Below are positions 1 through 7,157 of a stretch of 64,000 nt of DNA, one piece after another. A program made the position numbers and the translations under genes. Every line of letters begins with the position of its first letter. Position 1 is the first letter of the stretch. This stretch comes from Agrococcus sp. Marseille-Q4369 (GTDB lineage: Bacteria > Actinomycetota > Actinomycetes > Actinomycetales > Microbacteriaceae). The stretch covers positions 806,001 to 870,000 of the forward strand of contig NZ_CP070501.1 of the NCBI RefSeq assembly GCF_018308945.1, in the 5' to 3' direction. The notes under the pieces were generated by a model that worked only from the letters and a program-made list of their open reading frames with translations, ran no database searches and was not told where the DNA came from.

Positions 1-2
1 CG

Positions 3-620
3 GTCCCGGATCGGAACGCCGAGCGCGCGCCGGATCTGCTCGAGCGCGACTTCACCGCGCCGGCCCCCAACCAGCGCTGGGTGGCGGACTTCACCTACGT
101 GCGCACCTGGGCCGGGTTCGTCTATGTGTCGTTCGTGATCGACTGCTTCTCGCGCGCGATCGTCGGCTGGCAGGCGGCGACCACGAAGACCACGCCGCTG
201 GTGACCACCGCGCTGCGCATGGGTCTGTGGCGGCGCGACCGAGCCGGCCGCCCAGCGCTCGACGGACTGGTCCATCACAGCGATGCCGGGTCGCAATTCA
301 CGTCCGTGAGCTTCGCCGAGACGCTCGCGCTCGAGGGCATCGCCGCCTCGATCGGCTCGATCGGCGACGCCTACGACAACGCGCTCGCCGAGTCCACGAT
401 CGGGCTGTTCAAGACCGAGGCGATCCGAGACGACTCACCGTTCCGGACCGGGCCGCTCAAGCAGCTCGAGGACGTCGAGTGGGTGACGGCCGAGTGGGTC
501 GACTGGTACAACGCCAGGCGCCTGCACTCGACCCTCGGCGACGTCCCGCCCGAGGAGTTCGAGACCGCGTACTATGCTGACCTCGAAACGCCAACCCACC
601 CGGTGCTGGCACCCGCATAG
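3..620 (+). CDS. IS3-family transposase OrfB, DDE integrase domain, 5' end outside window
   Basis: The frame is open from the first bases of the window (codons from position 3) to the TAG at 618-620, so the start lies upstream. The visible ~205 residues are the rve-type catalytic core. The DDE residues sit in VADFTYV, HHSDAGSQF and NALAESTIG, followed by the conserved IS3 C-terminus with WYNARRLHSTLG. In this family OrfB is normally made as an OrfAB fusion by -1 frameshifting; OrfA is not visible here. It would catalyse copy-out/paste-in transposition of its own element. It lies directly before an excisionase/integrase pair, so the insertion sequence appears to have landed inside a larger integrative element. 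Identification as IS3 OrfB is firm; the subgroup is not determined. Confidence 0.93.
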   Translation, partial: VPDRNAERAPDLLERDFTAPAPNQRWVADFTYVRTWAGFVYVSFVIDCFSRAIVGWQAATTKTTPLVTTALRMGLWRRDRAGRPALDGLVHHSDAGSQFTSVSFAETLALEGIAASIGSIGDAYDNALAESTIGLFKTEAIRDDSPFRTGPLKQLEDVEWVTAEWVDWYNARRLHSTLGDVPPEEFETAYYADLETPTHPVLAPA

Positions 621-627
621 GAGCGGC

Positions 628-647
628 AGAGAACCGGGGACGGTTCA
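628..647. repeat. Probable right terminal inverted repeat of the IS3 element
   Basis: Eight bases after the transposase stop lies GAGAACCGGGGACGGTTCA. Read inwards from its right edge it begins TGAACCGTCCCCGG, which resembles the TGAACCGCCCCGG-type ends known from actinobacterial IS3 elements. The spacing just after the transposase stop is as expected. The left partner is outside the window, so the pair cannot be verified. Confidence 0.6.
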
Positions 648-688
648 TCTACCGCTCCCTCGATCCGGCCACGGGTGAAGTCTCATGA
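648..688 (+). pseudogene. Possible 3' remnant of a gene interrupted by the IS (rep-like position)
   Basis: After the presumed IS end, the frame at 647-685 reads IYRSLDPATGEVS and stops with TGA at 686-688. That stop overlaps the ATG of the next gene (685-687), an ATGA coupling typical of operons. This suggests that a real upstream gene once ended here and was cut by the IS. In pSAM2-like elements the gene before xis is the replication initiator, but only about 13 residues remain and they cannot be assigned. This is inference from position and coupling. Confidence 0.3.
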
Positions 689-900
689 CCGGCGCGCCAG
701 AGCCCACCGTCTCCTCACCGCTGCTGCACAGTCGTGATGTCGCCGCCTACCTGAAGGTGTCGGAATCCACGCTGTCGCGGTGGCGCTCGGCAGGCACGGG
801 GCCGCCATTCATTCGCATGAGCGGTATCGCGCGGTATCGCATCGACGCCGTCGACGCGTGGTTGACCGAACTCGAGCACGACCATGCCGCGCAAGGGTGA
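685..900 (+). CDS. xis: Excisionase-type helix-turn-helix DNA-binding protein
   Basis: A 71-residue protein with a MerR/HTH_17-like fold: LHSRDVAAYLKVSESTLSRWRSAGTGPPFIRM (residues ~12-43, described in two parts: the helix pair RDVAAYLKVSESTLSRW and the wing GTGPPFIRM), then the RYRIDAVDAWL tail common to excisionases of actinobacterial integrative elements. Such proteins bend the attachment DNA and direct the integrase towards excision. Its 3' end overlaps the integrase start by 17 bases, so the two are co-translated. A perfect tandem 10-bp duplication (GCGGTATCGC twice, 821-840) lies in the wing region. The ATG is chosen because it overlaps the preceding stop. Confidence 0.85.
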   Translation: MTGAPEPTVSSPLLHSRDVAAYLKVSESTLSRWRSAGTGPPFIRMSGIARYRIDAVDAWLTELEHDHAAQG

Positions 901-2113
901 GCCGCTCCCGAAGGCCGATCCGAAACCGGTGCCACCTATCGGGGTGAAAGTCTCCACCGACATGGAGCGCCGCTCCTACGGAATCCGTGCGCGGGCCAGG
1001 TGGACTGATCCGATCACGAAGCGCCGTGTGATCCGGTCTGAGATCGTTCCTGATGAGGCCGCTGCTCACGCGTTCTTCGACCAACTGCGGAACTCTTCCG
1101 TTAAGGGCATGGATACGACCATGACGTTGACGGAGTTCGTCACCTCGATCGGTGACCGGTGGGCGCGAGGCCTGGACCCGACATCGACCGGCGAGACCTA
1201 CGGGTTCGGGCTCAAGCTCCGTGTCCTGCCTGCACTGGGGCATCTGCCGGTGACGCAGATCACCGCGGGCATCATCGACCGGACCATCGACGGGTGGGAG
1301 CAACGCTACGGCGCATCCACGATCAAGAACTCGATCGCACCGCTCGTGCGTGTCCTCGATGAGGCGGTGCGAGACGGGCTGATCACCATCAACCCGGCGA
1401 AGAACCGTGCGAAGCGGAGCCTGAATCGGAACGCGTTCCGGACGCAGTCAGCCGAGCAGGCGTCACCACGCGCGCATGCCATCCCTGACATGAAGACGCT
1501 GAACAAGCTCGCGGCAGCCTGCGGCAAGGTCGACCAGTCCTACAGCGACTTCGTGATGCTCGCCGCGCTCCTCGCCGCACGCTCCTCCGAGGTGTCAGGC
1601 CTGCAAGTCGGTGATGTGAAGTTCGACAAGAACCTCGTCGTCATCGCGCGTCAGATCTTCCCCGGCAAAGGCGGGCTCGTCACCAAGCCGACCAAGAGCC
1701 GGAAGGAACGACGAGTGCCGATTCTCGAACCTCTCCGCCCCGTACTGGAACGGCTCACCGCGGGCAGACAACCAGAGGCGCAGCTTCTCGTCGGGCCGAA
1801 AGGCGGGGTCCTGACGACCGCGACCGTCCGCGACGCGACCAACTGGGACAAGATCGTCGCAGACCTCGGGCTTCCCGACCTCACCCGCCACGGGCTCCGC
1901 CACACCGGAGCCACCTGGATGGCCGACGCCGGCGTTCCCCTCCACGTGCTCCAAGAGATCCTGGGACACGCATCAATGGAAACCACCCGCGGATACCTTC
2001 ACCCCGACGACCGCCACCTCGCATCCGCCGCAGAGCAAGCCAATGCCTTCCTCTCGCCCTCCGGGCAGAAGCGCCAGAACCCGCGCGGCAGGCCGTCCGC
2101 GCGAGGCATCTGA
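884..2113 (+). CDS. int: Tyrosine recombinase (integrase) of a tRNA-targeting integrative element
   Basis: The 409-residue protein has an N-terminal region with an AP2-like arm-binding fold (about 25-70), a SAM-like core-binding domain (about 80-175) and a C-terminal catalytic domain. The visible catalytic residues are Arg233 (LAARSSEVSGL), Lys near 271, His336 and Arg339 (RHGLRH), His362 (LGHAS) and the nucleophile Tyr371 (TTRGYLHPDD). It would cut and join attP and attB. It directly follows xis and points at a tRNA-Pro 200 bp downstream, the usual int-att arrangement; pSAM2, with the same xis-int order, also uses a tRNA-Pro. The ATG at 884 lies inside the xis reading frame, giving translational coupling. 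Confidence 0.95.
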   Translation: MPRKGEPLPKADPKPVPPIGVKVSTDMERRSYGIRARARWTDPITKRRVIRSEIVPDEAAAHAFFDQLRNSSVKGMDTTMTLTEFVTSIGDRWARGLDPTSTGETYGFGLKLRVLPALGHLPVTQITAGIIDRTIDGWEQRYGASTIKNSIAPLVRVLDEAVRDGLITINPAKNRAKRSLNRNAFRTQSAEQASPRAHAIPDMKTLNKLAAACGKVDQSYSDFVMLAALLAARSSEVSGLQVGDVKFDKNLVVIARQIFPGKGGLVTKPTKSRKERRVPILEPLRPVLERLTAGRQPEAQLLVGPKGGVLTTATVRDATNWDKIVADLGLPDLTRHGLRHTGATWMADAGVPLHVLQEILGHASMETTRGYLHPDDRHLASAAEQANAFLSPSGQKRQNPRGRPSARGI

Positions 2114-2141
2114 CGACCGGAATCGGTGCCCGAGATGCTTC

Positions 2142-2245
2142 TGGTCCCCTTTTGGTCCCCTTATCCACAGGAGAGCGGGTTGCACCGCACGCACCGAGCC
2201 CGACGCCCGCATGCGGAAGCGTCCGCGGGGACCAGAGGGGGACCA
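2142..2245. repeat. Two inverted pairs of TGGTCCCC sites (probable integrase arm sites)
   Basis: TGGTCCCC occurs at 2142-2149 and 2153-2160, and its reverse complement GGGGACCA at 2227-2234 and 2238-2245. Within each pair the copies are 11 bp apart, one helical turn, and the pairs face each other across 66 bp. They lie between the integrase stop and the tRNA attachment site, where tandem arm-type sites for the N-terminal domain of tyrosine integrases are found. The repeat pattern is seen directly; the role is inferred. Confidence 0.6.
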
Positions 2246-2273
2246 ACAAAAACCCGTCGCCGGACATGACGAA

Positions 2274-2308
2274 GCCCTGATGAAAATGGCTTCTCATCAG
2301 GGCTTTTC
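2274..2308 (+). terminator. Rho-independent terminator after the integrase gene
   Basis: GCCCTGATG and CATCAGGGC form a perfect 9-bp stem, with a further A-T extension, around a short AT-rich loop. TTTT follows on the plus strand. It would end xis-int transcription before it runs antisense through the tRNA genes. Confidence 0.8.
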
Positions 2309-2310
2309 TG

Positions 2311-2384
2311 TCGGGCTGACAGGATTTGAACCTGCGACCCCCTGACCCCCAGTCAGGTGCGCTACCAAGCTGCGCCACAGCCCG
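2311..2384 (-). tRNA. tRNA-Pro (anticodon GGG), attachment site of the element
   Basis: Read on the minus strand the gene begins CGGGCTGTGGCGCAGC and ends CAGCCCG with discriminator A at 2311. The 7-bp acceptor stem pairs perfectly. The D-arm GCGC/GCGC, the anticodon stem CCTGA/TCAGG with loop CTGGGGG (anticodon GGG), and the T-arm GCAGG-TTCAAAT-CCTGT are all present. CCA is not encoded. The 3' end faces the integrase, so the 3' half was probably restored by the element's att core on integration. Confidence 0.95.
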
Positions 2385-2405
2385 TGGCATTCAATTTTCA
2401 GTTGT

Positions 2406-2476
<71 letters not shown>

Positions 2477-2517
2477 TCGCTCTCGCAATCGAGTCGCCCG
2501 GAGGCAACCAAGACAGC

Positions 2518-4077
2518 CTACCGCATGCAGGAGAGGTCGGTTCCCCCTTCGACACGCTCTGCGCCTCCGGCGCGGAGCGTGTCGGAGGGAGCGGAGCGGC
2601 CGGAGCGGCGCTGCACGAAGTCGGCGAGGTCGGCCGCCTGCGCGACGCGCGAGGGCTCGTGCACGTACATCATGTGGCCGGCCTCGTAGTAGCGGTGCTC
2701 GAGGTTGTCGCGCAGCGCCGCCGGGATCTGCAGGTGCGCGACCGAGTCCTCCGCCGACGAGAACGGCGTCGCGCCGTCGAACCAGCCGTACGCGAAGTGG
2801 ACCCCGAGGTGCGGGTTCTGCCGCATCGCGCGAGAGAGCCGGTCGATGACGTAGACGGGCGCGTTCTCGAACTCCTTGTAGCTCCAGTGCTCGATGACGT
2901 CCTTGCCGAACACGTGGTACGGCCCGGTGTCGCGCACGCCGAGCTCGTGGTGGAGGTAGTGCTGGTAGGCAGCGGCGTACGGCCCGAGGATGGCGTCCAT
3001 CGACGGGTCGGCGTCCATGTGCTCCGCGATCCCGCTCGCCGCGGGGCCGGTGAAGCGCGAGTCGAGCCGGCCGACGGTGAGGCCGCGATCGCGCAGCAGC
3101 TCGCCGAAGTAACGCCAGTGCTCGATGCGCAGGTCAGCGCGGTCGACGTAGGACTCGCTCAAGCCGGTGAGGCGCGCGACGCGAGCCACCGCATCCGCCC
3201 TCTCCTCCGTCGTCAGGCGCGCACCTCGACCCAGCGCGTACGGGTAGTCGCGCGCCGCGTAGTCCTGCGCCTCGGCGACGACCTCCTCGAGCGATCGGCC
3301 CTCGTGGAACCCGTGCTGCCACGCCGTCGCGGCGTAGAACGGCAGGTACATCGCGTGCGCGCGGTCGCCGCCGCGCTCGAAGTTCGCCGTCGAGAAGTCG
3401 AGCACGCTCGAGATGAGCAGCAGGCCGTTGAGGTACATGCCCAGCTCGCCCTGCAGGTGCTGCGCGAGGCCTGCCGCGCGCGTCGTGCCGTACGACTCCC
3501 CCGCGAGGAACTTCGGGCTCAGCCAGCGGCCCTCAGCCGTCACCCACTGGCGGATGATCTCGGCGACCGACTCGATGTCGGCGGAGAAGCCGTGGAAGTC
3601 CTTCGCCTTCTCGCCCTCGGCGGGCCGCGAGCGACCGGTCGAGACGGGGTCGATGAAGACGAGGTCCGAGACGCGCAGGAGCGACTCCGGGTTGTCGGCG
3701 ATGCCGTAGGGCGGCGCGGCGAGCGAGCCGGCATCGCCCATCACCACGCGGCGCGGCCCCAGCACGCCCATATGCAGCCACACGCTCGCCGAGCCCGGAC
3801 CGCCGTTGAACGCGAAGGTGACCGGGCGCCGCGTCGGGTCGGCCCCGTCGAGCGTGTAGGCAGTGATCGCGACCTGCGCGCGGGCGCGGCGGCCGCGGAA
3901 GACGTCGTCCTCGGTCTTCTCCTGCCACAGCACCACGCGGCCCGATCGCGCCGTGTAGGCGAGCTCGCCCTCGTCGGTCGCGAGCGTGTGCCGCGTGGTG
4001 ATGAGCTCGTCGTCGAGCTGCGTGATGCCGGTGTCGGGTGCGGGCTTGGAGTCGTCGCTGCGCTGCGTGTCGTTCAC
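2518..4077 (-). CDS. Serine carboxypeptidase-like peptidase, family S10
   Basis: The 519-residue protein has the S10 signatures: the oxyanion element FNGGPGSASVW (around 90-100), FIDPVSTGRS (141-150), and nucleophile Ser195 in LAGESYGTTRA. The likely acid is Asp434 in WFDGATPF and the base His468 in YYEAGHMMY. The family removes C-terminal residues from peptides. No signal peptide or membrane segment is visible, so a cytoplasmic location is likely. The start is GTG at 4077. The last ~25 codons run through a long DNA palindrome (2551-2583) and look like an extension of the normal C-terminus. It stands alone: the tRNAs lie downstream and the FBP gene 28 bp upstream on the same strand. The physiological substrate is unknown. 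Confidence 0.9.
   Translation of the reverse strand: MNDTQRSDDSKPAPDTGITQLDDELITTRHTLATDEGELAYTARSGRVVLWQEKTEDDVFRGRRARAQVAITAYTLDGADPTRRPVTFAFNGGPGSASVWLHMGVLGPRRVVMGDAGSLAAPPYGIADNPESLLRVSDLVFIDPVSTGRSRPAEGEKAKDFHGFSADIESVAEIIRQWVTAEGRWLSPKFLAGESYGTTRAAGLAQHLQGELGMYLNGLLLISSVLDFSTANFERGGDRAHAMYLPFYAATAWQHGFHEGRSLEEVVAEAQDYAARDYPYALGRGARLTTEERADAVARVARLTGLSESYVDRADLRIEHWRYFGELLRDRGLTVGRLDSRFTGPAASGIAEHMDADPSMDAILGPYAAAYQHYLHHELGVRDTGPYHVFGKDVIEHWSYKEFENAPVYVIDRLSRAMRQNPHLGVHFAYGWFDGATPFSSAEDSVAHLQIPAALRDNLEHRYYEAGHMMYVHEPSRVAQAADLADFVQRRSGRSAPSDTLRAGGAERVEGGTDLSCMR
2551..2583. repeat. Long perfect inverted repeat at the 3' end of the S10 gene
   Basis: GACACGCTCTGCGCC (2551-2565), loop TCC, then GGCGCGGAGCGTGTC (2569-2583): a 15-bp stem with one T-G. 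It resembles the dispersed TTCGACACGCTC-type palindromes common in Microbacteriaceae intergenic DNA, but here it lies inside the annotated C-terminus. It may also terminate transcription. Confidence 0.7.
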
Positions 4078-4105
4078 GCGCCGACGCTATCGAACCGCAG
4101 GCCGC

Positions 4106-4606
4106 TCAGCCGCCGCGCGCCTCGCGCGTCGCGCGCTCGACCCGAGCGGTGAAGCGCTCGAGCCGCTCGAGCAGCGCGGCACCGCGAGCGGCGATGCGCG
4201 CCGGGCTCGTGAGGTGCGGCGGGCCGCTGCGGATGATGTGCGAGCACGCGAGGTCATCGCAGAGGTACGTGCCGATCGAGCTGCCGGTGTCGCCGTCGAG
4301 GCTCGCGAGCCGCGCGCTGAACATCCGCACCTGGGTCGCGGGCTGCGTCGACTGGCACATCGAGCACATCGCCGCGATGCCGGGGCGCAGGCCGCCGGGC
4401 GCCGCGCGCACGACGACGCCGACGAGCTCGTCGCCGCGCCAGTGGACGATGTAGCCGACCCGGCTCGAGCGCTCGCCGCGCCAGCCGAGGTACTCCCGCT
4501 CGTCCCAAATGGTCTCGTGCAGCCCCGGCATGGGCAGCTGCTCGAGCTCGCGCCGCGTCGCGTTCACGAAGCACGCGCGGAGCTGCTCCTCGGTCACCTC
4601 GCGCAT
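4106..4606 (-). CDS. FBP-domain protein (elongation factor G-binding, FusB-like zinc finger)
   Basis: The 166-residue protein opens with MREVTEEQLRACFVNATRRE. Its C-terminal half has a treble-clef zinc site formed by CSMCQ and, about 40 residues later, CDDLACSH, which is diagnostic of the FBP_C domain. Family members related to FusB bind EF-G and help release it from stalled ribosomes; some give fusidic acid resistance in staphylococci. A role in the actinobacterial ribosome is inferred from the family only. It is monocistronic or co-transcribed with the downstream S10 peptidase gene (28-bp gap). Confidence 0.8.
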   Translation of the reverse strand: MREVTEEQLRACFVNATRRELEQLPMPGLHETIWDEREYLGWRGERSSRVGYIVHWRGDELVGVVVRAAPGGLRPGIAAMCSMCQSTQPATQVRMFSARLASLDGDTGSSIGTYLCDDLACSHIIRSGPPHLTSPARIAARGAALLERLERFTARVERATREARGG

Positions 4607-4646
4607 GCCGACGACGCTATCGGATGCGCGCTGGACGTCGAGGGGT

Positions 4647-4691
4647 TTGCCCCCGTCGGGCCTCCACCCAGGAGAGTCCCGACGGGGGCAA
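4647..4691. terminator. Hairpin between the gap and FBP genes
   Basis: TTGCCCCCGTCGGG (4647-4660) and CCCGACGGGGGCAA (4678-4691) form a perfect 14-bp stem around a 17-base loop, starting 7 bp after the gap stop. There is no clear T-run, as is usual for actinobacterial terminators. It probably ends gap transcription. Confidence 0.75.
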
Positions 4692-4697
4692 GTCGTG

Positions 4698-6140
4698 TCA
4701 GGCCGGGGCGAGCTGCCGGGCCTTGGCCATCTGGTCGGCCATGTGCTCGATGACGCGGATGACCTGCGACGAGTAGCCGAACTCGTTGTCGTACCAGACG
4801 TAGAGCACGAGGTGACGGCCGGTCGCGATCGTCGCGAGGCCGTCGACGATGCCGGCGCGGTTGTTGCCGACGAAGTCGGAGGAGACGACCTCGGCCGAGT
4901 CGGTGAAGTCGATCTGCGCGCGCAGCTCGCCCGTGAGCGACGTGCGGCGCAGCAGCTCGTTGACGGCGTCGCGCTCGACGGCCTGCTCGAGCGAGAGGTT
5001 GAGGATCGCCATCGACACGTTGGGCGTCGGCACGCGGATCGCGTTGCCGGTCAGCTTGCCCTCGAGCTCGGGCAGCGCCTTCGAGACTGCCTTCGCGGCA
5101 CCGGTCTCGGTGAGCACCATGTTGAGCGCCGCGGAGCGGCCGCGGCGCGCGCCCTTGTGGAAGTTGTCGATGAGGTTCTGGTCGTTCGTGTACGAGTGCA
5201 CCGTCTCGACGTGGCCGTGCTCGATGCCGTACGCGTCGTTGATGACCTTGAGCACCGGCGTGATGGCGTTCGTCGTGCAGGATGCGGCGGTGACGATGCT
5301 GTCGTCGGAGCCGATGGTCTCGTGGTTGACGCCGAAGACGACGTTCTTGAGCGGGCTCTTGCCCGGCGCGGTGAGCACGACGCGGTCGACGCCGGGGCAT
5401 TCGAGGTGCTGGGCGAGTCCGGCTTCGTCGCGCCACCGGCCGGTGTTGTCGACGACGACGGCGTGCTCGATGCCGTGCTGCGTGTAGTCGACGCTCGAGG
5501 GGTCGTCGGAGTAGATGACCTGGATGAGCGTGCCGTTCGCGAGGATCGTGTTCGCCTCGCGGTCGATCTCGATCGTGCCCTGGAAGGCGCCGTGCACCGA
5601 GTCGCGGCGCAGCAGGCTCGCGCGCTTCTCGAGGTCGTTCTCGCCGCCGCGGCGCACGACGATCGCGCGCAGGCGCAGGCCGAGGCCGCGGCCCGCGTGG
5701 CCGATGAGGATGCGCGCGAGCAGGCGACCGATACGGCCGAAGCCGTAGAGCACGACGTCGGTCGGCTGGTCCTGCTCCCACGACGGCAGCTCGGCGACGC
5801 GCTCGCGCGCCCACTCCTCGAGACCGCGCTCGGGCGCATCGCCGAGCAGCAGGCCGAGGTCGAGCGAGACGCCGCGGATGCCAAGCTCGTCGACGAGGCG
5901 CAGCACGGCCATCGAGTCCTCGATGCGCAGCACGCGCTCGCCCACGCGGCGAGCCCACCGGTGCGCCTTGAGGATCTCGATCGGCGACTGGTTCACGAGC
6001 TGCTTGCCGTGCACGTGCGTGACGACGTCGCGCTCCCGGTAGAGCCGCCCGATGATGGGGACGGCGGACTCGGCCAGGGCGACGCGGTCGAGCCACGCCT
6101 GGTGGGCGCTGTCGACGGCGGGGATGGTTGCGGATGCCAC
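4698..6140 (-). CDS. gap: Glyceraldehyde-3-phosphate dehydrogenase, N-terminally extended (GapB type)
   Basis: The 480-residue enzyme has about 125 residues before the Rossmann motif YGFGRIGRLLAR (132-143), then catalytic Cys288 in SCTTNAITPVL. The substrate-binding region is ETVHSYTNDQN and the C-terminus has WYDNEFGYS. Ordinary GAPDH is about 335 residues. The ~480-residue form corresponds to the second actinobacterial enzyme, exemplified by GapB of Corynebacterium, associated with the gluconeogenic direction or NADP use; that preference cannot be read from this sequence. It acts in the cytoplasm on glyceraldehyde 3-phosphate and 1,3-bisphosphoglycerate. The start is GTG at 6140. Two palindromes lie upstream and a strong hairpin follows the stop. 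Confidence 0.92.
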   Translation of the reverse strand: MASATIPAVDSAHQAWLDRVALAESAVPIIGRLYRERDVVTHVHGKQLVNQSPIEILKAHRWARRVGERVLRIEDSMAVLRLVDELGIRGVSLDLGLLLGDAPERGLEEWARERVAELPSWEQDQPTDVVLYGFGRIGRLLARILIGHAGRGLGLRLRAIVVRRGGENDLEKRASLLRRDSVHGAFQGTIEIDREANTILANGTLIQVIYSDDPSSVDYTQHGIEHAVVVDNTGRWRDEAGLAQHLECPGVDRVVLTAPGKSPLKNVVFGVNHETIGSDDSIVTAASCTTNAITPVLKVINDAYGIEHGHVETVHSYTNDQNLIDNFHKGARRGRSAALNMVLTETGAAKAVSKALPELEGKLTGNAIRVPTPNVSMAILNLSLEQAVERDAVNELLRRTSLTGELRAQIDFTDSAEVVSSDFVGNNRAGIVDGLATIATGRHLVLYVWYDNEFGYSSQVIRVIEHMADQMAKARQLAPA

Positions 6141-6171
6141 GAATTACACGTTAGGCAAGCGGATGCGTCAC

Positions 6172-6236
6172 GACCGTCGAAACGGACGGTCAGGATGGCG
6201 GCAACGTCACCAGGGCGAAAGTTCCGGCGAACTTTC
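6172..6236. promoter_or_regulatory. Two palindromes upstream of gap
   Basis: GACCGTC-N6-GACGGTC (6172-6191) and GAAAGTTC-CGGC-GAACTTTC (6217-6236) are both perfect, 20 bp long and centred 45 bp apart. They occupy the 107-bp gap upstream of gap and downstream of the siderophore-interacting protein gene. They could be operators for gap; the distal one could instead act as the preceding gene's terminator, although no T-run follows. No matching known operator was recognised. Confidence 0.5.
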
Positions 6237-6247
6237 CGCCGCTCGCG

Positions 6248-7045
6248 TCAAGAGACGTACGCCTTGCCGAGCTTCCAGTAGCCCGTGAAGGTGATGCGCC
6301 GCTTGTCGATCCCGCGATCGCGCACGAGGTGCCGACGCGCACCCGTCGCGAGCTGCTGCTCCCCCGCCGCGTAGGCGTAGCCGAACTCCTCGGGCATGCG
6401 CATCCCGCGCAGCTCCTCGAGCGCCGCCTGGCCCTCGCGGAGGCTCCCGCGCTCGACCCAGCGGATGTCGACGCCGGCCGGGCGGCGGAACTCCTGGATG
6501 TCGTCGCGGTGGCCGACCTCGAGCACGACCGTGCCGCGCGCGTCGTCCTCGAGCGAGCCGCACACGCCCGCGACCGCCGGCAGCACCGACTCGTCGCCGA
6601 GCATGAGGATCTCGCCCTCGAGGCCGTCGTCGTTGTAGAGGAGTCCCTCGTCGAGCAGCACGGCGCGCTCGCCGCGCTCCGCGGCCATCGCCCACGCCGC
6701 GCCGGGGCCCGGATCCTCGTGGCAGACGAAGTCGATGTCGAGCTCGCCGGCGTCGAGCCGGAAACCGCGCACCGTGTAGTTGCGGATCCAGGGGCGGTGC
6801 TGCTCGCGCATCGCGAGGTACTGCGGGAACCACGTGGAGGGGCTCTTCGGCACCCGCAGCACGTCCTGCCCCTCGCGGCGCATGAAGAAGCGGAACCACT
6901 GGTCGAAGCCCTGCGGCGTCATCGCCGAGACCTCGTCGCCGCCGAGGGTCACGCGACGGATGTGCGGCGACACCTGCTGGTTGTCGAGCACCTCGAGCTC
7001 GATGAACTTGGGTGCGACCGCAGCGACGCGCTCGGGTCCCGCCAT
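6248..7045 (-). CDS. Siderophore-interacting protein (FAD-dependent ferric-siderophore reductase)
   Basis: The 265-residue protein has the SIP layout: an N-terminal FAD-binding barrel with RNYTVRGF (88-95) and a C-terminal NAD(P)H-binding region ending in GYWKLGKAY. Family members such as ViuB or YqjH reduce Fe(III)-siderophores in the cytoplasm to release iron. The start is ATG 7045, preceded by CCAGGAGG at good spacing; the longer open frame upstream runs across the iron-box-like palindrome and was rejected. It is divergent from the MFS gene. The DtxR/IdeR-type palindrome 29 bp upstream fits iron repression. Confidence 0.9.
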   Translation of the reverse strand: MAGPERVAAVAPKFIELEVLDNQQVSPHIRRVTLGGDEVSAMTPQGFDQWFRFFMRREGQDVLRVPKSPSTWFPQYLAMREQHRPWIRNYTVRGFRLDAGELDIDFVCHEDPGPGAAWAMAAERGERAVLLDEGLLYNDDGLEGEILMLGDESVLPAVAGVCGSLEDDARGTVVLEVGHRDDIQEFRRPAGVDIRWVERGSLREGQAALEELRGMRMPEEFGYAYAAGEQQLATGARRHLVRDRGIDKRRITFTGYWKLGKAYVS

Positions 7046-7073
7046 GCGAAGCCTCCTGGGGATGGGCGCCTCA

Positions 7074-7092
7074 AGTGAGGCAAGCCTTACCA
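7074..7092. promoter_or_regulatory. DtxR/IdeR-like iron box between divergent genes
   Basis: The 19-mer AGTGAGGCAAGCCTTACCA contains the dyad GTGAGGC/GCCTTAC, close to the actinobacterial consensus TTAGGTTAGGCTAACCTAA. It lies 29 bp upstream of the siderophore-interacting protein ATG and 66 bp upstream of the MFS ATG, so one repressor could control both. Match judged by eye. Confidence 0.6.
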
Positions 7093-7157
7093 ATGTAGCA
7101 AGCGAAGCCGTCGGAGCGCATCCGCCTGGATCCTCGGCGCGTAGCATCGACAGCAGC

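Noticed and set aside
821-840. Tandem 10-bp duplication in xis as a frameshifting event
   Set aside because: The reading frame through it gives a normal excisionase wing, so it is likely ancestral or coincidental.
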